A stretch of DNA of 64,000 nucleotides from Mytilus edulis (Eukaryota; Mollusca; Bivalvia; Mytilida; Mytilidae): contig NC_092355.1 of the NCBI RefSeq assembly GCF_963676685.1, positions 77,715,176 through 77,779,175 on the forward strand, read 5' to 3'. Under the pieces are notes generated by a model. It saw only the letters and a list, made by a program, of their open reading frames with translations. It ran no database searches and was not told the DNA's origin. Of the stretch, positions 46,757 through 59,200 are shown piece after piece; the first letter of the stretch is position 1, and the number at the start of each line of letters is the position of its first letter. The position numbers were made by a program, and so were the translations under genes.

Positions 46757-47429
46757 ATTTGATATATTATTAATTCCCGACCATGTTTGTATCAAAATCG
46801 TCATTTAGGTTTGTTGAAACGTTATATAGATATTACATTGTCCCCTTGACAATAACAACATATTAGTTGTTATTTCATTTACTTTTTTTTGGACATCTTA
46901 TGTATTTGAAATTTTTTTTTTCCGTCAAATAATCGATCACAGATATCATTTTTTCAAAACGTTAAACAATTTCCTGAAATTCATTACATGACGTCACAAA
47001 GTATATCGGTTTTTAGATATTCTAAAAATAACCGTGCAATATGCTTTTTGCCGGTCAATATGCTTTTTGCTATCCGCCGTTTTCTCTCTACCTTCAAAAA
47101 TATAGTTTAACATGTGACTATCCCTAAACGAATCAAATTTGTTAAAATATACGAATTAATAATGTATATATTTATATGTCTCTGATATTACTATTGCGGC
47201 AAATGAGAAATATAACACTAGTTGAAGACCCGTATGATGACATACAGTTGTTAATTTCTGTGATATTTGTCTCTTGTGTAGAGTTGTAGAGAAGCATACA
47301 CACATTGTCTTTAATAAAAAACATTCAGGGGCATTGTGGGGGGGGGGGGTATAACCAAACAGATCAAGTCACTAAAACAAAAGAAAAATGGAGAAATTTA
47401 ACCAAACTGATGTTAGTACACTAACATTA

Positions 47430-47780
47430 ATATAAACCTTCAATATGGGGATTAATGAACGCACTTCATAATTAACATTTACATTCAGGTGGAGATAATC
47501 ATACATATAAAATATTTCAACATAATAATTCAGGGGGAGATAATCAAACATATAAAACACTTCAACATAATAATTCAGGGGGAGATAATCAAACATATAA
47601 AACACTTCAACATAAACATTCAGGGTGAGATAATCAAACAGATTTAATAATTTCAACATGAACATTCAGGGGAGATAATCACAGATTAAATAACTTCAAC
47701 ATAAACATTCAGGAGGAGATAATCAAATTAATAAAATAACTTCAACATAAACATTCAGAGGGAGATAATCCACAGATTAA
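47430..47780. repeat. About 52-bp minisatellite, left part
   Basis: Units of ttcaacataaacattcaggg followed by ggagataatcaaaca and tataaaaca, about six copies. A further unit of the same array appears at about 50968-51025, so the array has been split by an insertion of about 3.2 kb. Confidence 0.85.
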
Positions 47781-47784
47781 ACAA

Positions 47785-50700
47785 GAGTGCACACACTGAA
47801 ATGTCTCGCCTTCTTTACTAATCATTGTTTTTAAGTTGATAGTCCTAAATGTAAAGCTTTATTACAACTGTCACATAAACTTAACATTAACCAAGAAAAC
47901 CAAACATTGATCAATGAACCATGAAAATGATGTCAAGGTCAGATAAAAATGATAAACCATGACAGGCAGACACGTACAGCTAACAATTCTGCCATACAAC
48001 AAATATAGTTGACCTATAGCTTATAGTTTAAGAAAAAGAACCAACCACAAAAACTTAACACTGAGCAATGAACTGTCGGAATGAGGTCAAGGTCAAATAA
48101 AATCTGCACAACTGACATATAGATCATAAAATATTTACATACACCAAATATAGTTGGCCTATTGCTTATTGTATTAGAAAAATAGACCAAAACTCAACCA
48201 GGTGCTCCGCAGGGCGCAGCTTTATACGACCGCAGAGGTCGAACCCTGAACAGTTGGGGCAAGTATGGACAAAACATTCAAGCATGATACAGCTCTGAAT
48301 TTGGATTGTGATCAAATTTTTGACATTACATGGTTTTTTTTTACACAAAACAAATGCCAAGATTTTACAAATCAATTAAAGATTTCTTCTTCAAACTTTT
48401 TAAATCTAAAATTAAATAGTTGACACAGCATAGGTTTCTGACACAGAATGAATGTGGTCTAATGAACTTAAAAGGTTTTTTTTGCCTTTGAGCAAATCAC
48501 TATGCTGTTGAATATTAATCCTCTCACAAAAATGTTTGAAGAAATTTTCTTTTTATTTATGAAATCTGAAATGAGAAAAATTTAACCCCCCCCCCCCCCC
48601 TTTTTTTTCACATCCCCGTTTCCCTTTTTCAAAACTGATATCAATTCAAATTTCTAATGGAGTTTGCAACAATAACTACTCATTTAAATACATCATAAAA
48701 TATTAAGATGTAAAAAAACTGCTTGTTATCACTGAATGGTAAAGATTATTTAAATTTATCAGTTGGTAGTAAAAAGTGTATATACATTGTATATTGTATA
48801 TAACAAAGATTTAAGTTGATTCTGGACAAAGAAAGATAACTCCAATTAAAAAAATTCTTGCTATTGCACAAATAGGATATTTCTTGCTTACTATTCTGGA
48901 CAAAGAAAGATAACTCTAATTAAAAAAAAATTTGCTATTTCACAATATTGTGCAATTAGATATTTCTTGCCATTGCACAATACTGTGCAATTGAAAAGAC
49001 TTGCTATTGCACAATACTTAATATAATAATTTTAGATCCTGATTTGGACCAACTTGAAAACTGGGCCCATAATCAAAAATCTAAGTACATGTTTAGATTC
49101 AGCATATCAAAGAGGCCCAAGAATTCAATTTTTGTTAAAATCAAACTTAGTTTAATTTTGGACCCTTTGGACTTTAATGTAGAATTTGAAATTTGAAAAC
49201 AGGACCAAAAATGAAGAATCTACATACACAGTTAGATTTGGCATATCAAAGAACCCCAAGGATTCAATTTTTGATGAAATCAAACAAAGTTTAATTTTGG
49301 ACCCTTTGGACCTTAATGTAGACCAATTTGAAAACTGGACCAAAAAAACTTCAATAATCAAGAATCTAAGTACATTTTTAGATTCAACATATCAAAGAAC
49401 CCAACCGATTCATTTTTTGTCAAAATCAAACTAAGTTTAATTTTGGACCCTTTGGACCTTAATGTAGACCAATTTGAAAACGGGACCAAAAGTTGAGAAT
49501 CTACATATACAGTTAGATTCGGCATATCAAAGAACCCCAATTATTCAATTTTGATGAAATCAAACAAAGTTTAATTTTGGACCCTTTGGGCCCCTTTTTC
49601 CTAAACTGTTGGGACCAAAACTCCCAAAATCAATACCAACCTTCCTTTTATGGTCATAAGCCTTGTGTTTAAATTTCATAGATTTGTATTTACTTATACT
49701 AACATTATAGTGCGAAAACCAAGAAAAATGCTTATTTGGGTCCCTTTTTGGCCCCTAATTCCTAATCTGTTGGGTCCTAAACTCCCAAAATCAATACCAA
49801 CCTTCCTTTTGTGGTCATAAACATTGTGTTTAAATTTCATAGATTTCCATTTACTTAACCTAAGGTTATTGTGCAAAAACCAAGAAAAATGCTTATTTGG
49901 GCCCTTTATTGGCCCCTTATTCCTAAACTATTGAAACCAAAACTCCCAAAATCAATCCCAATCTTTCTTTTGTGGTCATAAACCTTGTGTCAAAATTTCA
50001 TAGATTTCTATTAACTTAAACTAAAGTTATGGTGCGAAAACCAAGAAAATGCTTATTTGGGCCCTTTCTGGCCCCTTATTCCTAAAATGTTGGGACCAAA
50101 ACTCCCAAAATCAATACCAACCTTCCTTTTATGGTCATAAACCTTGTGTTAAAATTTCATAGATTTCTATTCACTTTTACTAAAGTTAGAGTGCGAAAAC
50201 TAAAAGTATTCGGACGCCGGACGACGACGACGACGACGACGACGCCGACGCCAACGTGATAGCAATATACGACGAAAATTTTTTCAAAATTTGCGGTCGT
50301 ATAAAAACTTAACTTTGACCACTGAACCATGAAAATAAGGTCAAGGTCAGATGACACCTACCAGCTAGACATGTACACCTTAAAATCATTCCATACACCA
50401 AATATAGTAGACCAATTGCATTCAGTATAAGCAAAACAGACCAAAACATAAAAACTTAACTATAACCACTGAACCATGAAAATGAGGTAAAGGTCAGATG
50501 ACACCTGCCAATTGGCCATGTACACCTTACAGTCCTTCCATACACCAAATATACTAGACCTATTGCTTTTGGTATCTGAGATATGGACTTGACCACCAAA
50601 ACTTAACCTTGTTCACTGATCCATGAAATGAGGTCGAGGTCAAGTGAAAACTGACCTCACGGGCATGAGGACCTTGCAAGGTACGCACATACCAAATATA

Positions 50701-50964
50701 GTTATCCTACTACTTATAATAAGAGAGAACTTAACATTACAAAAAATTTTAACTTTTTTTTCAAGTAGTCACTGAACCATGAAAATGAGGTCAAAGACAT
50801 TGGACATGTGACTGATGGAAACTTCGTAACATGAGGCCTCCATATACAAAGTATGAAGCATCCAGGTCTTCTACCTTCTAAAATATAAAGCTTTTTAGAA
50901 GTTAGCTGGATCACTATCCCTATGTCGAGCTTTCTGCAATTAAAGTCGCAGGCTCGACAAAAAC
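47785..50964. mobile_element. Composite mobile element with internal 130-160-bp repeats, split by a second element
   Basis: The outer element begins near caagagtgcacacactgaaa and ends after a hairpin at 50923-50959 (tgtcgagc pairing with gctcgaca). It holds repeated units with cactgaaccatgaaaatgag, gtcaaggtcagatgacacc and catacaccaaatatag (47880-48170 and 50306-50800). The unit series is interrupted by the element at 48221-50305. A hairpin close to one end and no terminal inverted repeats recall Helitron-type elements, but no Helitron protein is present. Confidence 0.6.
48221..50305 (+). mobile_element. 2.1-kb non-autonomous DNA element with 14-bp inverted ends
   Basis: The termini tttatacgaccgca (48221-48234) and tgcggtcgtataaa (50292-50305) are perfect inverted repeats. 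Inside are about four units of roughly 148 bp (49020-49575, with ggaccctttggaccttaatg and catatcaaagaaccccaa) and about four of roughly 165 bp (49575-50200, with accaaaactcccaaaatcaa and ccaaccttccttttgtggtc). A gac trinucleotide run (50220-50245) lies near the right end. Partial copies lie at 9775-10556 (-) and 11276-11660 (+). No transposase frame. Confidence 0.75.
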
Positions 50965-50967
50965 TAC

Positions 50968-51030
50968 CACATAAACATTCAGGGGGGAAAATCAAACTAA
51001 GTAAATAACGTCAACATTAACATCCTGAAT
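50968..51030. repeat. 52-bp minisatellite, right part
   Basis: cataaacattcaggggggaa, then aatcaaactaagtaaataac, gtcaacattaacat. It continues the array interrupted at 47780. Confidence 0.7.
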
Positions 51031-51740
51031 TTTGAGGGCAAAAGTAAGAAAACATAAACAAACAAGAAGCTTTCAGGAGCTTGAATCCTTCACCTGATTA
51101 AAAATGTGTCATTAAAATCAGGAGCCACTTTCAATACAGTTTTTAATATTGTGCCAAAGATATTATTAGATACAGTGTGCTAGTGACCTAATACAATATG
51201 TAAATTCTATATGGGGTGAGAGAACATAAAAGCAATGGCTAATGTGGTGAGAAAATGACACAGAATAGAAATACATCCTACAAGTTCGATTATGTTGACT
51301 TTTATGAAACTCTTATCTTGATGATTATTTTTCCAGGAAATAGTTTCTATTTATTGATTATAGTTTTCCCTGTAGGGATATGGACAATTAAAGTTGACTC
51401 AGTTGTTGATTATATATTGCTGTTTGAAGTAACTCACTACCAAGGTGCCAGAATATTTTTTACACAATTTGGTCATTTTGAATTTAAGATAAGTTAACAG
51501 TTTTTAAAAAAATATGTCCAAATCTACACCAGATTCATAGCATCAACAAACTTGTTTCGACCATTGCATCATATTTACTTCATGATTTTTTTTTACCATT
51601 TTTCTAAAAATAGTTTGTAGGGACCATATCTTAATCATTATGGCAAAATTTCTTAATATTTTTACCTGTGAATGTTATATTTGCAATCCAATAAGAACAA
51701 AATCAAGATAATTTGTAGAGCAATAAGCAATAAATCATTA
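51031..51740. other. Gene-free stretch
   Basis: One 80-codon frame at 51255-51497 with hydrophobic runs, but no homology or splice context. Not called. Confidence 0.35.
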
Positions 51741-51742
51741 CT

Positions 51743-52338
51743 GCAAAAGGAGTAGGTCCAGTAAGGCCCTTTTTTGGCCCCAAAATATAGCAGCTTTACA
51801 AAATTGTTAAAATGTAAACTTTTAGTTATTTATTAGAAAGTATAATTCTTCTGCTACATAAATATGGGCTGCTTTTGACAATACAATACACATATATCGG
51901 GTACTAGCATCATTAAGTCATGCTTAATCTGTAAATCACTGAAATCTTCATAATTTTAGCATTTTAGTTAAATTTTAGACGGTTTCTGTCTTAAATGAAA
52001 GTGGCCGCATTCTTGTTCATTCTTAATATTGAAATGTAAGTTGTATTTGATGATAATACAAAACATATATAAAGGTTGAGAATGAACACGGATGCGGCCA
52101 CTTTCATTTTTGATAAAAACTATCTGAAAAGTGACATTTTTTGCCATTTTTGATAGATTTCTCATATTTAAGCTTGAATCCGATCGTATTTAATGACTAA
52201 ATCAGTTAAAAACTTGCACAAAAACTAATTGAATCAACTGAAATAGACATTAAACTGTTCAAAAAGTGCTCAAAATCTTTCCATAGATGAACCTGAAATT
52301 TGAGGCCAAAATCTGGCCTTACCGGCCTACCCCTTTTT
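51743..52338. mobile_element. MITE with subterminal palindrome
   Basis: The left end aaaaggagtaggtccagtaa followed by ggcccttttttggcc is the imperfect inverse of the right end (ggcc, ccttaccggcctacccctt, ttt). Inside, aatgaaagtggccgcattct (near 51995) is mirrored by atgcggccactttcatt (near 52095). No open frame. Confidence 0.7.
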
Positions 52339-52442
52339 AACACCATCTTTTTAATTTTGATACTTGAATCCTGAATATACACTGTAGATTCACTATAATT
52401 TGTTGAATTTCAATTTTCATGGATTTCATGCTTACCCGGGAA

Positions 52443-52796
52443 CCATGAATTACAAGGTCCTACGAATTACAAGGTCGTATGAATTACAAGGTCCTATGAA
52501 TTACAAGGTCCAATGAATTACAAGGTCCTACGATTTACAAGGTCCTATGAATTACAAGGTCCTATGAATTACAAGGTCCTATGGATTACAAGGTCCTACG
52601 AATTACAAGGTCCTATGAATTACAAGGTCCTATAAAATTACAAGGTCCTATGAATAACAAGGTCCAATGAATTACAAGGTCCTATGATTTACAAGGTCCT
52701 ATGAATTACAAGGTCCTATGAATTACAAGGTCCTATGAATTACAAGGTCCTATGAATTACAAGGTCCTATGAAATACAAGGTCCTATGAATTACAA
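52443..52796. repeat. 17-bp satellite (about 20 copies)
   Basis: The unit is gaattacaaggtcctat, with variants such as gaattacaaggtccaat and one unit with an extra base near 52630. It lies about 280 bp beyond the stop codon of the capping enzyme gene, downstream of it on the - strand. Confidence 0.95.
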
Positions 52797-52956
52797 ATTT
52801 TCTCTAGAATATATGCAGATTTTGGCAAACCAACGAAAGTGAAAGTTTTCCTTGATCCAAGAAAATTGGAACCCATGAAAATAAATGGATTTACAGTACT
52901 AGTTATACCAAACCTGTATGGGCTTTTCTAATTGAAAATTATCTATATTGTAAACA

Positions 52957-52962
52957 TTTATT
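52957..52962 (-). terminator. Candidate polyadenylation signal AATAAA of the capping enzyme gene
   Basis: On the - strand AATAAA lies 112 nt past the stop codon at 53074-53076, a plausible distance. It precedes the 17-bp satellite. Confidence 0.5.
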
Positions 52963-53073
52963 TATGCATTTTGACGACATCCTGTCCAGCCTGCTGTGGC
53001 ATTTTGCCAGGTTGACATTGTATATCATCACTTGAATAACATTTTAGACAACGGTAAAATCACATGACAACTA

Positions 53074-53207
53074 TCATCTACGTGGTAATTTAGCAGGGGG
53101 TGGCATTAGGTCACTTGGTTGTTTTTGGGGAGGCACAAATCTCTCCACTTCAACAACTTGAAATAAAATGTCTTTTGTCACTGGTGATTGTATACTTCCC
53201 CAGACAC
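53074..53207 (-). CDS. RNGTT: RNGTT terminal coding exon
   Basis: Acceptor ttgttttag, 134 bp, stop TGA at 53074-53076. Encodes [20 protein letters not shown], then [19 protein letters not shown] and LPRR. The SPVTK and LMPPP segments match the human C-terminal tail; the insert between them is shorter than in human. Confidence 0.88.
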
Positions 53208-56200
53208 CTAAAACAAAACAGAAAAAGTTTACTTTTATATGATATGCTGTAACTGTCTATGCTTATTCATATTTTTTAATATACATTTACTTTAATTATT
53301 CATCCCTTATTTTTATTAACTTTGTATTTACATTGTATCACAGATCATATTTATTCGTTCATTGTGTGTTAATGTGTATTAATTTACGTTTTTTGATTGA
53401 GTTAAGCCATTCCAATTGATATTTTATAGTGTGTCTTTCTTTGTTGTGATGTTATACTATTTTAGTTTGGATCCATTAAAACGTTTAATCCTGCTACAAT
53501 TGTTTGAACCTGTCCTAAGTCAGGAATCTGATGTTCAGTGGTTGTTGTCTGTTTATGTGGTTCATAAGTGTTTCTTATTTTTTTATATACCAGTAGATTA
53601 GACCATTGGTTTTCCCATTTTATTGGTTTTACACTAGTCATTTTGGGGGCACTTCATAACTTGCTGTTTGGTGTGAGCCAAGGCTCTGTGTTGAATACAG
53701 TACTTTGATCTATAATGGTTTACTTTTACAGATTGTGACTTGGATGGAGAGTTGTCTCATTAGCACTCATACCATATTTTCTTATATCTATTTTATATGA
53801 CATGCTGCAACTGTCTATGCTAATTCATCTCTTGAAATACATGTATAATTATAAACAATAAGGGATTAATTATTTTTTTTATTCTTCATACTTCATTCTT
53901 CCATTATTGTTAGCTTTCAAGATCATACTATAAACACATAAAATCCAAGTTATGAACACTATGTCTGCTCTATGGTCGGGTTGTTGTCTCTGACACATTG
54001 CCCATTTTCATTTTCAATATTATACAACTCTAACATTCAATAGTTAGATACAGTCAATAAATGATTTGTCTTTTTAACAAATTTCAATGTCATGTCCATC
54101 CATATCATCTCTCTAGCTCACACTCTCCTTACATAAAACACTACAGATCTCTTACCTTGAGCAGTTTTAATGCTATTAGGAAATGATTTGTCGGTTCTTT
54201 GTCTCATGAATTTCCAATGCTGTCCATCAAATGAACATTCAATAATTTTTCCATCCATTTCTTTCAGATCTTTTGTGTACTGAAATATATTTATGTTGCT
54301 TTTATCCACTGATTGAGATTATATAAAACAAGAATGTGTCTGAGGACATGAAATAACCCTGCTCAAGCTTAGCGATTTTTCAAGTTAAAGTAGATCACAA
54401 GTATATATTTTTTGAAACAGATTTTTTTTTCAACTTGCCAAGATGAAGATTTTACTGGCTCTTTTCAAAAATTTAATAAAAAGTATGGATCACCGTGCTA
54501 TTTTTCAAGCTATGAGTCGTTGAAAATTGCCAAAATTTGGTTAGTTTGTTTATGAAAAAACACATTAGTGTGCATAAAAAACATTCTATAGAATTTTGAA
54601 ATAAATTGTGAGAAGAAAGGTTTCATAATATGTTTTAAGAAAATAAAAAAGAAAACATGGTGTCACTGAACTTCTTTTCTTGTAACAAAAAAAAAAGAAA
54701 GAAAATTCCCAATTAGCCCAGTATAAATTTTGTACTAAAAGAGTTATCTCCCCTTAAATAGCTCATTTGAACAAAATCATTTTTAAACCAAAAACAATGA
54801 TATTTGTTAAAATATTTTAAATAATACGATTAATTAACAAGTTTTCATTAAATAGAAAACCATTTTAACCATTGAATTACAAATCTATCTCCAAATTTGC
54901 ACATTTAGGCAAATAACTTGACCGATTTTGTACTGTGATTGAACAATCCAAGATGGCGGTATACCATGAATCTACCTTAAAAAGAGGCACAACTCTAGAA
55001 CAGTAAGTGACTCATTTGTCAAATATAAACTTTGTCTGTAAATTTTGGTTTTTAACATTGTGTAAGAGTTTTATATAATTTGGATGAGGAAAACATAGAG
55101 TGCTGAAATGAACAATTTAGTATTTTATCCAAATTATAAAGTGGCATTACTCTAGAAAGTTTATTGACTCACTGCCGATATACAAACTCTGTCTGCGAGC
55201 TTTGGTTTTTAGCATTTTGTATGAGTTTTATATTTTATAATTTGGATAAGAGTGCGGAAAGGAAAATGAAATGGACAGAAAGACAAATGAAAGGACAGAA
55301 AGATAGTCAAGGGTAAGACTTAATATCCCTGTAGACTATGGAGGGGCAGAAAAAGGGGGAGGGTTGACACCTTAAAGTAATTTAATCCTGCCCCATTCAT
55401 GTGCCTATTAAGAAGTCAGGATTTCATATGTCTTATGTTTATGTTTTTCTTATTATTTGAATAATAAGGTCTTAATGGTAGATCTTCAATTGTTACCGGT
55501 ATTATATAGGACCCCCTCCTTTCCAAAAAAAAGTCAAATCAAATAAGAGCATAATTCTTTATTTCTAATCATGTAAACAATACATATCAAATAATTTCGT
55601 TTCAGTACAAACCATAGGAAATAACATTTTCCAAAAAGGTAGCATAAAATTTCATTATACTACATGGATCTTTTCAGTGACTTTAAAGGAGCATATTCTC
55701 AATTGGAAAACTATTAATATTCTGGATTAGATTATCTCCCCTGTTGGCATAGGATTAAACATATTTACGAACATACTCAGGAAGTGTTTACTTTTTTATA
55801 TTTGGTTGAAGTTTTTCTCCAAAAGATCTGCCTCGAATAATCTTTTGACGTCAAGCAACACTTTTTAATGATGACATAAAATTTTACTGGAATCTGTGTG
55901 ATTTTAAGTAATGGTAGACAAATTTGCATACAAGTGTAAATTTTAACTAAATATGTCTATAATATCCCTTTCCCCTCCCCCTTTATTCAGTCGACTCACC
56001 TTCATTTCAGCTAAAGGATTGTCTTGTCCTAACACATAAAGATATCCTTTTGTCTCTGGTAACATTCTGCAATAAAAATCTTTTCCAGTCAAGTAATGTG
56101 TAAAAATGATTGGTGTTTAATAACACTTTCAGCCACCAATTTTAGTTTATAAACATGACAATCAGTTTTCTTTAGTGAAGTGAACTTGTATACCCAAAGA

Positions 56201-59200
56201 GAACCATCATCTATGGCAAGAAAATGGATGATATATGTCAAGAGTAGGGTTTGAACCTCAGAGTTGATGGTTTTGTGATCACTAATACTGAGGATTCATT
56301 TATTTTTATTGTGTACCAATTTTCATGGATTAAGAAAAACTTGCACATTCATGGATATCTAATTTCGCGGTTTTGCAGAAGTCTGCATACAAGCCTATTG
56401 AAAATTTGTAATTCGTTGAACATTTAATTTCATGTTTTACCTGTAACCAGGAAATCCAAGAAAATTGGTATCCAACAAATAATAATGAATCCACTAATAG
56501 ATGAAATAATTAAACAATTTTGTCACCAAGATATCAGTAGTATTCTAAACGTTCAAATTCTTTGTGGGTTAATTCAATTTTGCACAATGCCTTTTAAACT
56601 CTGGTCATTAATTACTGGGTCAACAACTTCTTGAATACTGTGAATTCATTTATTTTCGTGGGTATCAATTTTCGTGGATTTAGGAAAACTTACATGTTTG
56701 TGGATATTTCATTTCATGGTTTTGCTGAAATCAGGACCCAAGCCTTTAAAAAATTCAGTATTCACTGAACATTTAATTTCATGGTTCACCTGCTCCCACA
56801 AAATCCATGAACATTGGAATCTAACGAATAATAATGAATCCACAGTATTTGATTTGTTATTTTGAAAAACATTCAGTATTTTAGCTGATAAGCAATTCAA
56901 TCTTATAACTGTATTTCCCTATCCAGTTTACTTGAGCATTTTAAATGTATACACTCTTAGTCAGCGGTTGCTTAAAGTCAAAAAAGTGTTTATATTTTCA
57001 CATCAGCAGAAGTATTTATAGTTTGGATTATTTCCCTTTGACATGTAGCATGCTTCTCTATTCATATCATATTGTAAATGAAAACATATCCAAATAAATT
57101 TCAACAAAGATTGAAATTAAATCATCAAGGTGCTTTTTTTGTTGAAATATATGTCTAAATGTTAAAAGGACCATGACCTAATGTAGGAAAACTGTATCCT
57201 TGCCAATAAAGGGGTTTGAACTCATAATCTCATAGCAGCAGGCTAGCATTCACTGCATATACAGTAACTACTTTGATAGTCAGCCATCAAGATGTGTATT
57301 TTATTCTTAGCAGAAACTGTTGGAAAAGTTATGATAAATATATATTATGAAAAAAAATAATCTAATAAATTCAAGGATTGTAAAAGGGGAGACAATCTGA
57401 ACTGATGTATCAGCTGTTGTCTATTGTTGAAAGAACAAATTTTAGAGAAAAAAACTGGGTTAAAGTTTATACCAGATTTCAAAATTAACTTACCTGGATT
57501 TTCAAAAATATGCTTTTGTTTATTTTTATTCGAAATCTGACGAGATAAGGCTTACCCTGGTTTATTTTCCTTTGCTATTTTTAGTTTAAAATCTATAGAA
57601 TTAAGTTCTGGAGGTTTCCATTTCAGCACTTCCATACACCTCCCTGGGCAGTAAGGCTAGTTGATAAAAATATAATAAGAAGAAATTATTAGCACTTCCA
57701 TACATCTAACTGGAAAGTAGGGCTATATGGTAAAAATATGATCAGAAGAAATGATTCATTCCATACACCTCCCTGGAAAGTAAGGCTACATAGTAAAAAA
57801 TATAATAAAAAATGATTAGCACTTCCATACACCTCCCTAGGAAGTAAGGCTAGTTGGTAAAAATATAATAAGAAATGATTAGCCGATCAGATATTTTCTA
57901 TTGTGATGTAAAAAAATTCTGGGAACCTTTGTGATGTCCAGTAATTTTTGATGAATAACTATAATGTGTATTGTTTACTTAGAGAATTCCGATGCCAGTG
58001 ATTGGTTTGGTCTTGTGCCATAGTGATATCCTTTCTTTTCCATCATTTATTAAAAAAAAATCATGTAACAGGTGAAAATTAATATTCACTAACATCCAAA
58101 AGTAAACATTTAGAATAGCCTTTATATTTTAAGTCTGGCACATTGTCTGCTGATTTAATCAATTTATCAACTTATACTTACATCTGGGACGGGCTGAAAT
58201 ACTAAACCATCCACCTCATGGCTAACCTGACTGGCAAAACTTCCATCTAAAACCTACAATATAAGGTATTGATTATTTTAATACTAAACCATCCACCTCA
58301 TGGCTAACCTGACTGGCAAAACTTCCATCTAAAACCTACAATATAAGGTATTGATTATTGTAATACTAAACCATCCACCTCATGGCTAACCTGACTGGCA
58401 AAACTTCCATCTAAAACCTACAATGTAAGGTAATGATTATTGTCATTGCTTTGTTCTTTTCCATAGTTTTTTTGACTTATTAAAATACCAATTTATTTGC
58501 CATGATTAAATAAAGAAAAACTTGAATTCAAAAGAAAGTAAAACAAGATCTTTGATGTATTGGTCATTTATTGTTTCTTTTTGAAATCTCTTAACCTAAA
58601 AAAGTGAAGTTAACCAGTATATCATCCTGTTTTAGAGCCAGGATATAAAACAAAACCAGTAGATATGAGAAGATGTGGTATCAGTGAAATATTTGTTTTC
58701 TTATATCAATCATCAGCTAATTATTTTTCTAGCATGCATTGTGTCTACAGCAATGAGATTACAAAAACCAATGCAATAACACTCTAAAAATACATATTGG
58801 TCAACTTTTTGTATTACTTTGTTTGTAATACATTGTTTGTATTACAGTATTACATTGTTTTTATTACAGTATTACATTGTTTGTATTACAGTATTACATT
58901 GTTTGTAATACATTGTTTGTATTACAGTATTACATTGTTTGTATTACAGTATTACATTGTTTGTATTACAGTATTACATTGTTTGTATTACAGTATTACA
59001 TTGTCTGTAATACATTGTTTGTATTACAGTATTACATTGTTTGTAATACATTGTTTGTATTACAGTATTACATTGTTTGTATTACAGTATTACATTGTTT
59101 GTATTACAGTATTACATTGTTTGTATTACATTGTTTGTATAACAGTATTACATTGTTTGTATTACATTGTTTGTATTACAGTATTACATTGTTTGTATTA

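Noticed and set aside
47331-47351. Poly-G run considered as a G-quadruplex regulatory site
   Set aside because: Single homopolymer with no gene nearby; similar C runs at 4326 and 48586 suggest ordinary slippage.
50214-50246. gac repeat considered as a coding Asp/Arg run
   Set aside because: It lies near the right end of a non-autonomous DNA element with no open frame around it.
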